This document shows, piece after piece, positions 13,573 through 21,365 of a stretch of 64,000 nucleotides of DNA. The DNA comes from Rariglobus sp041662485 (lineage in GTDB: Bacteria; Verrucomicrobiota; Verrucomicrobiia; Opitutales; Opitutaceae). The position numbers and the translations under genes were made by a program. The stretch's first letter is position 1. Each line of letters opens with the position of its first letter. The notes under the pieces were generated by a model. That model saw nothing but the letters and a program-made list of their open reading frames with translations, was not told where the DNA came from and made no database searches. The stretch covers positions 62,001-126,000 of the forward strand of contig JBAZSJ010000001.1 of assembly GCA_041662485.1 (NCBI GenBank), given 5' to 3'.

Positions 13573-13910
13573 AGGGCTTTCTGCTCGATCAGAATCTGCC
13601 TGCGCGGCTCTCCTTCGTTCCATCCCTGCCGATAGGCCACGCCACCGCGCTTGGCTCGAATCCGACCGACACTGAAATCTGGCGCCATGCCCGTGAGCAC
13701 GATCTCGTGATCGTGACCAAGGATGCTGATTTCTCGGGGCGAATCATTCTTTCGGCGCCACCTCCGCGCGTTGTCCACCTGCGATTCGGTAATCTCCGCC
13801 GGGCGGTTTTTCACCAGCGGCTGGCGGTCGTGTGGCCGCAAATCGAGCGGCTGCTGCCGACGCACAAGCTCGTGAATGTTTATAGTGATCGCATCGAGGC
13901 GGTGGAGTGA
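13569..13910 (+). CDS. DUF5615 PIN-like protein, putative toxin
   Basis: A 113-residue DUF5615 protein: FLLDQNLPARLSF, then IWRHAREHDLVIVTKDADFSGR and the C-terminal VVHLRFGNLRRAVF. The Asp residues in LLDQNLP and KDADF are those expected of the PIN-like active site. It is coupled to the upstream DUF433 gene by a 4-nt overlap. An in-frame ATG at 13512 lies within DUF433 and is not used. Confidence 0.87.
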   Translation: MKGFLLDQNLPARLSFVPSLPIGHATALGSNPTDTEIWRHAREHDLVIVTKDADFSGRIILSAPPPRVVHLRFGNLRRAVFHQRLAVVWPQIERLLPTHKLVNVYSDRIEAVE

Positions 13911-13931
13911 GGGGCCGAGGCAGAAACTGCG

Positions 13932-13950
13932 GGAGAACGAGAACGATTAA
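13932..13950. repeat. Part copy of GA-rich repeat family F
   Basis: GGAGAACGAGAACGATTAA, the left half of the family, ending where other sequence leads into the MITE at 13959. Confidence 0.6.
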
Positions 13951-13958
13951 CCCGCATA

Positions 13959-14070
13959 GTGCATTTCAAATAAAACTGTGGCCGCGAGCGCCAGCGAGTG
14001 GACGAGCCACCACTCGCTGGCGCTCGCGGCTACGGTCGTTATAGCGGCTACGACATTTATTAAACCGCTC
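13959..14070. mobile_element. 112-bp MITE-like element, copy 2 (inverted)
   Basis: Same 112-bp length as 721-832 and nearly the same sequence in opposite orientation: GTGCATTTCAAATAAAAC at the left, the GCCAGCGAGTGG internal palindrome, and TTTATTAAACCGCTC at the right. TA flanks both ends (13957-13958 and 14071-14072). Confidence 0.8.
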
Positions 14071-14105
14071 TAGTATGCCGTATCACGTTTTATTTCGGAT
14101 CGTCG

Positions 14106-14186
14106 GTAGGGCGGGACCGCTGGGCCCGCCGCGAAGTCATCCGACTTACATGAGCTGAAGCGGACGGCCCAGCGGTCCGTCCCTAC
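14106..14186. repeat. REP-like palindrome, family A
   Basis: GTAGGGCGGGACCGCTGGGC arm and GCCCAGCGGTCCGTCCCTAC arm, lying at the 3' side of the epimerase gene (minus strand), where it may act as an mRNA end structure. Confidence 0.85.
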
Positions 14187-14208
14187 CTGTCACCCTATTA
14201 CGCTAGAC

Positions 14209-15147
14209 TCAGTAGATGCTCCGGAGCCAGGCGGCGTAGCGGCGGAGGCCTTCTTCGAGGCTGACGGACGGGGCGTAGCCTAGGTCGGCGCGGGCGCGGG
14301 TGAGGTCGGCCCAGGTGCGTTCGACGTCGCCGGGTTGGGCGGGGAGGCGGTTGACGAGGGCGCGTTTGCCGAGGACGCGTTCGATGGTCTCGACGAGGGT
14401 GGCGAGGGTGACGGGGTGGTCGCCGCCGAGGTTGTAGACGCGGAAGCCGGGACTGAGGCGATCAAGGGCGGCGAGGATGCCGGCGGAGGTGTCGGCAACG
14501 TAGGTGTAGTCGCGGCTGGTGGAGCCGTCGCCATAGAGGTCGATGGGGCGGCCGGCGGCGATGGCGTTGACGAATTTGGAGATGGCGAGATCGGGGCGCT
14601 GGCGGGGTCCGTAGACGGTGAAGAAGCGGAGGGCGGTGATGGAGAGGCCGTGGAGTTGCGCGTAGATGCGGCAGAGGTTTTCGGCGGCGAGCTTGGTGAC
14701 GGCGTAGGGGGAGGCGATGGAGGTGAGGGCGTCGGTCTCGGCGAAGGGGACCTTGGGGTTGTCGCCGTAAACGGAGCTGGAGGAGGCGAGGACGATGCGG
14801 GTGACGCCGAGGGCGGCGGCTTCGTCGAGGAGGTTGAGGGTGCCGGTGACGTTGGTCTCGACGTAGAGCTGGGGGTTTTGAATCGAGGAGCGGATGCCGG
14901 CGCGGGCGGCGAGGTGGAGGATGGCGTCGGGGCGGAAGGACTGGAGGGCGGCGTGGACGGCGGGGCGGTCGCGGAGGTCGGCGTCGAAGATCTGCGCGCC
15001 GGTGGCGGCGGCGTTGCGGCGTTTGACGGCGGGGTCGTAGAAGTCGTTGAAGTCGTCGAGGAGGGCGGTGGTGTCGCCGCGCGCGCGGAGGGCGTCGAGG
15101 GTATGCGAGCCGATGAAGCCGGCGCCGCCGGTGACGAGAACTTTCAT
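14209..15147 (-). CDS. NAD-dependent UDP-sugar epimerase (UDP-glucuronate 4-epimerase-like)
   Basis: A 312-residue extended short-chain dehydrogenase/reductase. It has the NAD-binding GGAGFIGSH at the N-terminus, LLDDFNDFYDPAVKRRN (typical of GalE/UDP-GlcA epimerases), HLAARAGIRSS, the catalytic SSSSVYGD and YAVTK motif, and FFTVYGPRQRPDLA. The FYDP and YGPRQRPD words are characteristic of UDP-glucuronate 4-epimerases, which make UDP-galacturonate for polysaccharides. It is the first gene of the polysaccharide locus and lies downstream of two glycosyltransferase genes on the same strand. A Ser/Thr and Tyr-x3-Lys pair is present, so it should be active. GalE-type specificity cannot be excluded. 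Confidence 0.85.
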   Translation of the reverse strand: MKVLVTGGAGFIGSHTLDALRARGDTTALLDDFNDFYDPAVKRRNAAATGAQIFDADLRDRPAVHAALQSFRPDAILHLAARAGIRSSIQNPQLYVETNVTGTLNLLDEAAALGVTRIVLASSSSVYGDNPKVPFAETDALTSIASPYAVTKLAAENLCRIYAQLHGLSITALRFFTVYGPRQRPDLAISKFVNAIAAGRPIDLYGDGSTSRDYTYVADTSAGILAALDRLSPGFRVYNLGGDHPVTLATLVETIERVLGKRALVNRLPAQPGDVERTWADLTRARADLGYAPSVSLEEGLRRYAAWLRSIY

Positions 15148-15269
15148 GGGTGGTGTAGGAAGCTTGGAGCTGAGAGCCCGGAGGACGGAGGTTTAACCAC
15201 GGATGGGTTTCGTCAATGGACGAAACTTAACGGAGCGGCGCGCCCGGCGGTCACGCCCTACCTCGGAGG

Positions 15270-15298
15270 GGAGAACGAGAAAGAGAAAGAAGAACGAT
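15270..15298. repeat. GA-rich dispersed repeat, family F
   Basis: GGAGAACGAGAAAGAGAAAG and AAGAACGAT, adjoining a half family A element (about 15237-15263) between the epimerase and glycosyltransferase genes. Confidence 0.55.
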
Positions 15299-15307
15299 TT
15301 TATTGGG

Positions 15308-16507
15308 TTACTTGCGGAGTTTTTCGAAGAGGTCGAGGTAGGCGCGGGCCTGGCGGGCGGGTTCGAAGGCCTGGCGGGCGAAGAGGATGGCGGCGGCGCC
15401 GGCGCGGGCGCGGAGGTCGGGGTTTTCCAAATACGGGAGGAGGGCGGCGCGGTGGGCGGGGATGTCGCCGGCGGGGACGACTTCGCCGGTGACGCCGGGC
15501 TGGATGCATTCGCTGACTCCGCGGGCGTCGGCGGCGACGACGGGGAGTCCGTGGGCCTGCGATTCGATGAGGAAGTTGGAGAGGGACTCGGCCTTGGAGG
15601 CGAGGACGGCGAGGTCGGCGGCGCGGTAGAGGGGGCCGGGGTCGCGCTGGAAGCCGAGAAAGCGGAGGCGGTCGCCGACGCCGAGGCGGGCGGCGAGTTC
15701 GGTGCAGGCGGGTCGCGTGATGCCTTCGCCGGCGAACCAGAGCTGCCAGTCGAGGGTTTTGGGCAACGTGGCGGCGAGTTCGACGAGGGCGCGCTGGTTT
15801 TTCTCGGGGCGGAACATGCCGACGCAGAGGAGGACGACGGTGGCGGGGCCGGCGCCGTGTTCGGTGCGGAGGGCGGAGTCGCGAGCAAGCTCGCTCCCAC
15901 GGGGGGCGGTGTCGGGCTGCGGGGGGAAGACGAGGGCGTTGTGGATGACGGAGACGCGGTCGGGGCGGACGCCGTGGTCGCGTTGGAGGACTTCGGAGGC
16001 CTCGGCGCTGTTGGCGACGATGTGGTCGAGGTGCGGGAGCGAGCGGCGGATGAGCCAGGGGAGGGGTTTGCCGCCGCGCATGGTGCCGCTCACGAGGGCG
16101 CGCGGGAGTTTCTTTTGGAGGTGGCCGGCCCAGCAGTTGGCCATGGCGCCCATGCAGAGGACGATGTCGGGATCGGCGGCGCGGAGGGTGCGGACGAGAC
16201 CGGGGGCGAACCAGTTTTGGCGGGTGTCGAAGGGTTGGAGGACGTGGAGGGGGAGGGGCGGAAGGCCGGAGGACGGAGAGCCGGAGGGGCGGAGGGCGGA
16301 AGGTTGAGGGCCGGAGGCGGAGGACGATGGGCGATGGGCGATGGGCTCGGAGTCGGAGGCCGGGGGGCGGGGGAAGAGCGCGCCGCCGGGGCGGAAGAGG
16401 ACGACGGCGGTGTCGTGGCCGGCGGCGTGAAAGGCGTTGGCGAGGAGGAGCGTCTGGCGCTCGGTGCCGCCGCTGCGGAGATGGTCCTGAACAAGGCGGA
16501 TCTTCAT
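15308..16507 (-). CDS. Family 4-type glycosyltransferase with repeat-derived inserts
   Basis: A 399-residue GT-B glycosyltransferase. It opens with KIRLVQDHLRSGGTERQTLLLAN, typical of GT4 enzymes. The donor-binding half contains CVGMFRPEKNQRALVELAATL, RLRFLGFQRDP and the ESLSNFLIESQAHGLPVVA stretch ending in the E(x7)E-type region. It probably adds a sugar in polysaccharide assembly at the inner membrane. A Pro/Ser-rich stretch (about residues 48-82, from about 16262-16365) and PRGSELARDSAL (around 15880-15900) are not expected in the family and correspond to intergenic-type repeats. The start overlaps the upstream gene by 4 nt; the frame extends further upstream only as a shadow of that gene. 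Confidence 0.83.
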   Translation of the reverse strand: MKIRLVQDHLRSGGTERQTLLLANAFHAAGHDTAVVLFRPGGALFPRPPASDSEPIAHRPSSSASGPQPSALRPSGSPSSGLPPLPLHVLQPFDTRQNWFAPGLVRTLRAADPDIVLCMGAMANCWAGHLQKKLPRALVSGTMRGGKPLPWLIRRSLPHLDHIVANSAEASEVLQRDHGVRPDRVSVIHNALVFPPQPDTAPRGSELARDSALRTEHGAGPATVVLLCVGMFRPEKNQRALVELAATLPKTLDWQLWFAGEGITRPACTELAARLGVGDRLRFLGFQRDPGPLYRAADLAVLASKAESLSNFLIESQAHGLPVVAADARGVSECIQPGVTGEVVPAGDIPAHRAALLPYLENPDLRARAGAAAILFARQAFEPARQARAYLDLFEKLRK

Positions 16508-17679
16508 GGAAGCTCGTTTTCGGGGAGTTCGTCGCCGGGGGCGAAGAGGAGGCCGGCGGCGTGCGTCCACGTGGTGCGGCGCGCCCAGGCGCGCCCGGCG
16601 GCGCCGAATTGGCGGCGGAGGTCGGGGGCCTCGATCAGTTTGCGGAAGGCCTCGGTGAGCGAGGCGGGATGGCGGGGTAGGACGAGGAAACCGGTTTCGC
16701 CGTCGAGGACGGCCTCGGGCACGCCGCCGACATGATGGGCGACGACAGGGAGTCCGTGGGCGGAGGCTTCGAGGTAAACCAGGCCGAAGCCTTCGACGCT
16801 GTGGCCGTGGTCGATGCTGGTGAGGGCGAAGATGTCGGCCTGCGCGTAGATGCCGTCGAGGCGGTCGGAGGGGACGTCGCCGAGGAAGCGCACGGCGAGT
16901 CCGGGGCGGGCGGCGGCGGCGCGGAGGGTGGTTTCGTAGTGGGGTTTTCCGGTGGCGCCGACGATCCAGTATTCGACGCGGTCGCGGAGCGCGGGGGGGA
17001 GGGCCTGGAGGGCCTCGAGGGTGAAGAGCTGGCCCTTGCGCGGGTGGAGGCGGCCGACGGTGAGGACGATGATCCGGTCGGCCGTGCGGGCGGTGGCGGG
17101 AGTGAACTTGGTGGCGAAGTCGGCGCGGAGTGCGCCGGGGGTGAGAAAGGTCTTGGAGGCGGCCTCGGGGAAGCGGTCGCAGAGGAGTTTGCGGGTGTAG
17201 CGGGTGAGCGTGCTGATACGGAAGGCGTGACGGATGAGGCGGCGGGTGAGCCAGCGGGTGACGGGGTCGGCGTGGAAACGCAGGATCTCGGAGCCGTGAA
17301 ACGTGAGCACGAGACGGCGCGGGCGGAACGTGCTCCACGGCATGAGCATCATCATGGCGAGCATGGGACCGGGCTCGGAGAGGTAGACGGTGGCGTGGCG
17401 CAGGCGGCGGCGTTCGTGGATCAGGTGGCGGGCGAGGGCGAGCCGGCAGGTGAAGTTGTGGGTGCCCTTGAGGAGGGGCAGGCGGCGGAGAGTGAACGGC
17501 CAGGAGTTGTCGGGGAGGTCGGTTGCGCCGGGGGCGGTTTGCTGCGCCCAGACCTCGACAGAGTGGCCGAGCGCGGCGCCGGCACGGGCGATTTCCTCGG
17601 TGAACGTGGCGATGCCTCCGCGCCGCGGATGGAACTCATGGGTGATGACAAAGACGGTGGTGGGCGCGGCGACACTCAT
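16504..17679 (-). CDS. Family 4-type glycosyltransferase
   Basis: A 391-residue GT-B enzyme: FVITHEFHPRRGGIATFTEEIA at the N-terminus, LVLTFHGSEILRF in the acceptor domain, TVGRLHPRKGQLFTLEALQ in the donor domain, and SVEGFGLVYLEASAHGLPVVA, the EGFGL..E motif that binds the nucleotide sugar. It resembles mannosyl- or glucosyltransferases of exopolysaccharide clusters; the sugar is not predictable. The start codon at 17679 heads the conserved N-terminus, and the upstream frame is a shadow of the divergent ACP gene. A 142-bp divergent promoter region (17680-17821) separates it from that gene. Its stop overlaps the next start (ATGA). Confidence 0.86.
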   Translation of the reverse strand: MSVAAPTTVFVITHEFHPRRGGIATFTEEIARAGAALGHSVEVWAQQTAPGATDLPDNSWPFTLRRLPLLKGTHNFTCRLALARHLIHERRRLRHATVYLSEPGPMLAMMMLMPWSTFRPRRLVLTFHGSEILRFHADPVTRWLTRRLIRHAFRISTLTRYTRKLLCDRFPEAASKTFLTPGALRADFATKFTPATARTADRIIVLTVGRLHPRKGQLFTLEALQALPPALRDRVEYWIVGATGKPHYETTLRAAAARPGLAVRFLGDVPSDRLDGIYAQADIFALTSIDHGHSVEGFGLVYLEASAHGLPVVAHHVGGVPEAVLDGETGFLVLPRHPASLTEAFRKLIEAPDLRRQFGAAGRAWARRTTWTHAAGLLFAPGDELPENELP

Positions 17680-17821
17680 GAAAAGGAAAGGCTTAGGACT
17701 GCAATGATCACGCGAAAAGCAAGCCTTAGGCTCTATCAGGCTATGTTTTAGAGCGTTAAAAGTATCTGACGACGCAAAGCTTTTACTTTCTTTCCGTGCG
17801 AACTTTCTCAATAAAGTTCCC

Positions 17822-18751
17822 ATGTCAGATTCAGTCCCCTCAATCATCTCTATCGACAAGTGTGCCGTGAAAACGCCCGAAGTCTTTTCCGCAGAGGAAG
17901 AGGCAGGCATTCGCGAAAGCCTGCGCCGTTGTCCGGCCAAGGCGGTGGAGGAGGCGATCGAGTTTAGAAAGACGGGCGATCCCAAGCACCTGCCGGTGGT
18001 GATCCTCGGCATCTTCGAGCGTTTCGTGGAGCCCGATCTGCGTCCGCGTCTGGCGACGGCGGACAGCGACGACCTGCGGGTGATCGAGGATCTCGGACTC
18101 GATTCGCTGACCATGATGGAGATCGTCATGCTCGTCGAAGAGATCACCAAGACCCAGATCGCGAACGACGAGCTGCGCCAGTTGAGCACCATCGGCGACA
18201 TCAAGAACTTCGTGGATTGCCGTGCGCGCGGGCTGCCGTCGCCTCCGAGCGCGACCGTCTTCGACAACGCGGCGCTGCTGGAGCGGATGCCGATCCAGCC
18301 GCCCTTTTTGTTTTTGGACGAGGCGCGCGTGAGCGCGGCGAAGGCCACGGCGAGCTACCGCATCACGGGGCAGGAATTTTTTCTGCAGGGACATTTCAAG
18401 GACAACCCGGTGATGCCGGCCTCGCTCATGCTCGAGGCGCTCGGGCAGCTCGGCGTGTGGTATCTGCTGGCCGGCCTGCCGGTGGAGGAAGGCAAGGTCG
18501 TGGGCTCCGGCACTATTTTCTTTGCCTCGACCGACGGCGTGCGCTGCCACCGCGTGTGCAAGCCCGGCGACGTGCTCACGCTCCAGCTCAAGCCCAAGCG
18601 CGTGAAGGCGCCGCTGGCGGTGTTTGAAGGCAGCATCCGCGTGGGCCAGGAAAAGGCCGTGATCGCGGAGGAGATCACCCTCACCTTCGGCCTGGTGGAC
18701 GCACCGTCGCCCGCCCCCAAGCCCGAAGCCGAATCCGCGCCCCAGGCCTGA
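17822..18751 (+). CDS. Acyl carrier protein - FabA/FabZ-like dehydratase fusion
   Basis: A 309-residue two-domain protein. Residues about 55-135 are an acyl carrier domain with the phosphopantetheine site EDLGLDSLTMMEIV (Ser95). Residues about 155-295 are a hot-dog dehydratase with LQGHFKDNPVMPASLMLEALGQLG, giving His191 and Glu205 at the catalytic positions, although Pro after HF and Gly after MP are replaced. It overlaps the ketosynthase gene by one base (TGATG), so the pair probably extends and dehydrates an acyl chain held on its own carrier. The product is unknown; a lipid or polyene attached to, or made beside, the polysaccharide is possible. A Pro/Ala-rich tail ends the protein. Confidence 0.8.
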   Translation: MSDSVPSIISIDKCAVKTPEVFSAEEEAGIRESLRRCPAKAVEEAIEFRKTGDPKHLPVVILGIFERFVEPDLRPRLATADSDDLRVIEDLGLDSLTMMEIVMLVEEITKTQIANDELRQLSTIGDIKNFVDCRARGLPSPPSATVFDNAALLERMPIQPPFLFLDEARVSAAKATASYRITGQEFFLQGHFKDNPVMPASLMLEALGQLGVWYLLAGLPVEEGKVVGSGTIFFASTDGVRCHRVCKPGDVLTLQLKPKRVKAPLAVFEGSIRVGQEKAVIAEEITLTFGLVDAPSPAPKPEAESAPQA

Positions 18752-20013
18752 TGCCCCGCGTTTTCATCACCGGCGTCGGTTTCATCACCAGCATCGGCAA
18801 CGAGGCGGGCACGGTGGAAACGAACCTGCGCGAGCTGCGCCACGGCCTGGCGACCTACGCGCCGTTCGCGGCGGACAACATCCCCGTGAAAGTCATCGCG
18901 CCCGTGCGCGGTTTCGAGACGGACGCGCCCGACCAGGAAGACTGGGTCATCCCCGCGCCCTACAAGATCCGCCGCGAGCTGCTCCGCGGCATGGGGCCGA
19001 ACGTTCTCTACGCCACCTGCGCGCTCGAGCAGGCCATCGCCGACGCGAAGCTTTCTCCGGCGGACGTGTCCAACGACGACACGGGGCTCTACGCCGCCTC
19101 CGCCGGTTCGCCCGGCACGCTGACGCGGAGCATCAACCGCATGCACCAGATGGGCGTGATGCGCTGCCCGCCGCTCAGCGTGGTCGCCAGCATCGCGGGC
19201 AGCGTGCAGTTCAACCTTGTCGCCCACCTGAAAATAAAAGGCTCCTCGGGCGGCTTCGTCTCGGCGTGCGCGTCCTCGTCGCACGCGCTCGGCTTCGCCT
19301 TCGACGAGATCATGCTCGGCCGGCAGAAGCGGATGCTCGTGGTCGGCTCGGAGGACGGAAACGTCGACGCCATCCTGCCCTTTGCTGGGATGCGCGCGCT
19401 TTCACCCAACACCGATCCCAACACCGCGTCGCGTCCCTTTGACAAAAATCGCGACGGCTTCGTCGGCACCGGCGGTGGAGTCGGCCTCGTGCTGGAAAAC
19501 GAAGAGGAAGTCATGCGCCGCGGAGTCACGCCCTACGCCGAGTTGATCGGCTGGGGGCAGGCGTCCGACGGGCACAACGTCGCCATCTCGCACCCCGAGG
19601 GCCTCGGGCTGGCCGCCGCGATGCGCCGCGCGTTGAAATGCGCCGGCATGACCGCCGCCGATCTCGGCTACGTCAACGCCCACGCGACCTCGACGCCCAT
19701 CGGCGACGTTTCCGAGTGCAAGGCCCTCCGCTCCTTCCTTGGCGAACACGCCGCGCGCGTGGCGGTGAGCAGCACGAAGGCGCTGACGGGGCACGGCCTC
19801 TCGCTGGCCGGCGCGATGGAGACGGCGTTCTGCGCGCTGGCGATCCGCAAGGGTTTCATCCCCGGTTCCGCGCACATCACCGAGCTCGATCCGGCGTGCG
19901 AAGGGCTCAACATCGTCCGCGCCACGCAGGCGGCGTCGCCCGGCGTCGTGCTCAACAACAGCAGCGGCTTTGGCGGGGCCAACGTCTGCCTCGTGCTCCG
20001 GCCCGCCGTCTGA
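18751..20013 (+). CDS. Beta-ketoacyl-ACP synthase (KAS II-type)
   Basis: A 420-residue thiolase-fold ketosynthase with all three catalytic residues: Cys173 in SACASSSHAL, His311 in NAHATSTPIGD and His348 in STKALTGHGLS. NNSSGFGGANVCLV closes the protein as in FabF relatives. It condenses malonyl-ACP with an acyl chain. The start overlaps the ACP-dehydratase stop by one nucleotide, so the two are translationally coupled. No malonyl transferase or ketoreductase is nearby, so those would come from general fatty acid synthesis. Confidence 0.88.
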   Translation: MPRVFITGVGFITSIGNEAGTVETNLRELRHGLATYAPFAADNIPVKVIAPVRGFETDAPDQEDWVIPAPYKIRRELLRGMGPNVLYATCALEQAIADAKLSPADVSNDDTGLYAASAGSPGTLTRSINRMHQMGVMRCPPLSVVASIAGSVQFNLVAHLKIKGSSGGFVSACASSSHALGFAFDEIMLGRQKRMLVVGSEDGNVDAILPFAGMRALSPNTDPNTASRPFDKNRDGFVGTGGGVGLVLENEEEVMRRGVTPYAELIGWGQASDGHNVAISHPEGLGLAAAMRRALKCAGMTAADLGYVNAHATSTPIGDVSECKALRSFLGEHAARVAVSSTKALTGHGLSLAGAMETAFCALAIRKGFIPGSAHITELDPACEGLNIVRATQAASPGVVLNNSSGFGGANVCLVLRPAV

Positions 20014-20055
20014 TCCCGGCCGATGAGACCGGAATGCTGCGTTTCTTGTCTTTGG

Positions 20056-20129
20056 GTAGGGCGGGACCGCTGGGCCCGCCGCAGATGGCTCTCGCATTCG
20101 AACCGGACGGCCCAGCGGTCCGTCCCTAC
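20056..20129. repeat. REP-like palindrome, family A
   Basis: GTAGGGCGGGACCGCTGGGC and GCCCAGCGGTCCGTCCCTAC arms, in the gap between the ketosynthase and the next glycosyltransferase gene; a possible transcript-end or mRNA-stabilising hairpin. Confidence 0.85.
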
Positions 20130-20162
20130 CTTTCCGAAGTCCCAAGCTATTCCATTGCTGGC

Positions 20163-21365
20163 ATGAGACCGGTCATCGTCTACCTTTTCACGACCTTTCC
20201 GAAGTCGACGGAGCTGTTCATGCAGCGCGAGATCACGAGCCTGCGGGCGCGCGGCGAGAACCTGCGCATCTACTCGTTGTGGGGGGGCGGCGGCGAATTC
20301 GAGGGCGTGCGGGTGGTGAATTTTACCAAGTGGCGGCTCGTCACCCTGTGCTGGCTTTTCCCGTGGCACACGCTGCGGCGTCCGCGGGCCTTCGCGGAGC
20401 TGGTGCGCGGGTTGTTCACGCGGCGTCCGCCCTCGTGGCTGAATTTCTGGGAGAACATGCTCGGGGCGGCCTTTGCGACGGTCTACGCCGGGAAAATCGG
20501 GCGCGAGCGTCCCGCGCTCGTGCACGCGGCGTGGGGCGGGGCGCCGGCCACGGCGGCGTGGCTGCTGTGGCGCTGCTACGGGCACCGCTTCAGCGCGGCG
20601 TGCCACGCCTACGACGTGTATCAGGACGGTGGCGACTGGTGGCTTTGCGAGAAGCTGGCGGCGGCGCGCTTCGTCCACACCTCGACCGCGATGGTCAAGA
20701 AGACGCTGATCGTGCGCGGACTGCCGCCGGACAACATCCACGCCATCCTGAGCGGACTTTCGACGCTGCCGACATTCAAACCCCTGCGCGCGCCGCGTCC
20801 GGTGCTGCGCCTGCTCTGCGTGGCGCGGCTCGTGCCGAAGAAAGGCCTCGACCACCAACTGCGCATCTATGCCGCGCTCAAGGCGGCCGGCGTCCCCTTT
20901 GAGGCGCGCATCGCCGGCGAAGGGAATTTGCTCGCAACGTTAAAGGCGCTCGCCCGCAAACTCGGGGTATCCGACGAAGTGACGTTTCTGGGGCATCGTC
21001 CGCCAACGGAAATCGCCGGGCATTTTGCGTGGGCGGATGCGATGTTGCACACGGGCGTGGTCGCGCCCGACGGCGACCGCGACGGGCTGCCCAATGTGAT
21101 TCCGGAAGCAATGGCCGCCGGCGTGCTCGTTCTCACCTCTCCGGTCGCGGGAACCACCGAAGCGATCACCGACGGCGTGACCGGCCGCGTGCTTTTGCCC
21201 GAGGAACCGGGGCGCTGGGTCGAGACGTTGGTCGAGCTGCGCGACAATGACGCGTTAATGGATCGGTTGCGCACGACGGCACGGGTCTGGGTGGAAGAGA
21301 AGTTCGATGCGCATAAAAACAGCATGCAGCTTGCGAGGCTTTTTAACGAGGCTGCGGGTTTATGA
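20163..21365 (+). CDS. Family 4-type glycosyltransferase
   Basis: A 400-residue GT-B enzyme. N-terminal VYLFTTFPKSTELFMQREI resembles colanic-acid-type GT4 proteins (WcaL/AmsK-like), followed by HAAWGGAPATAAWLL and CHAYDVYQDGG. The donor half has LLCVARLVPKKGLDHQLRIYAAL, VTFLGHRPPTEIAGHF and DGLPNVIPEAMAAGVLVLTS with the expected acidic residue. It likely transfers a sugar to a lipid-linked polysaccharide intermediate. The ATG at 20163 follows the REP element; the longer frame upstream is a ketosynthase shadow. Its stop overlaps the next gene by 4 nt. Confidence 0.87.
   Translation: MRPVIVYLFTTFPKSTELFMQREITSLRARGENLRIYSLWGGGGEFEGVRVVNFTKWRLVTLCWLFPWHTLRRPRAFAELVRGLFTRRPPSWLNFWENMLGAAFATVYAGKIGRERPALVHAAWGGAPATAAWLLWRCYGHRFSAACHAYDVYQDGGDWWLCEKLAAARFVHTSTAMVKKTLIVRGLPPDNIHAILSGLSTLPTFKPLRAPRPVLRLLCVARLVPKKGLDHQLRIYAALKAAGVPFEARIAGEGNLLATLKALARKLGVSDEVTFLGHRPPTEIAGHFAWADAMLHTGVVAPDGDRDGLPNVIPEAMAAGVLVLTSPVAGTTEAITDGVTGRVLLPEEPGRWVETLVELRDNDALMDRLRTTARVWVEEKFDAHKNSMQLARLFNEAAGL

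Noticed and set aside
14335..15492. Plus-strand frame of 385 codons opposite the epimerase gene
   Set aside because: Gly/Asp/Glu/Val-rich low-complexity shadow of a GC-rich gene; the epimerase frame has all catalytic motifs.
15203..16735. Plus-strand frame of 510 codons opposite the glycosyltransferase gene
   Set aside because: Same Gly/Glu/Ala/Val-rich shadow composition; the minus-strand glycosyltransferase is clear.
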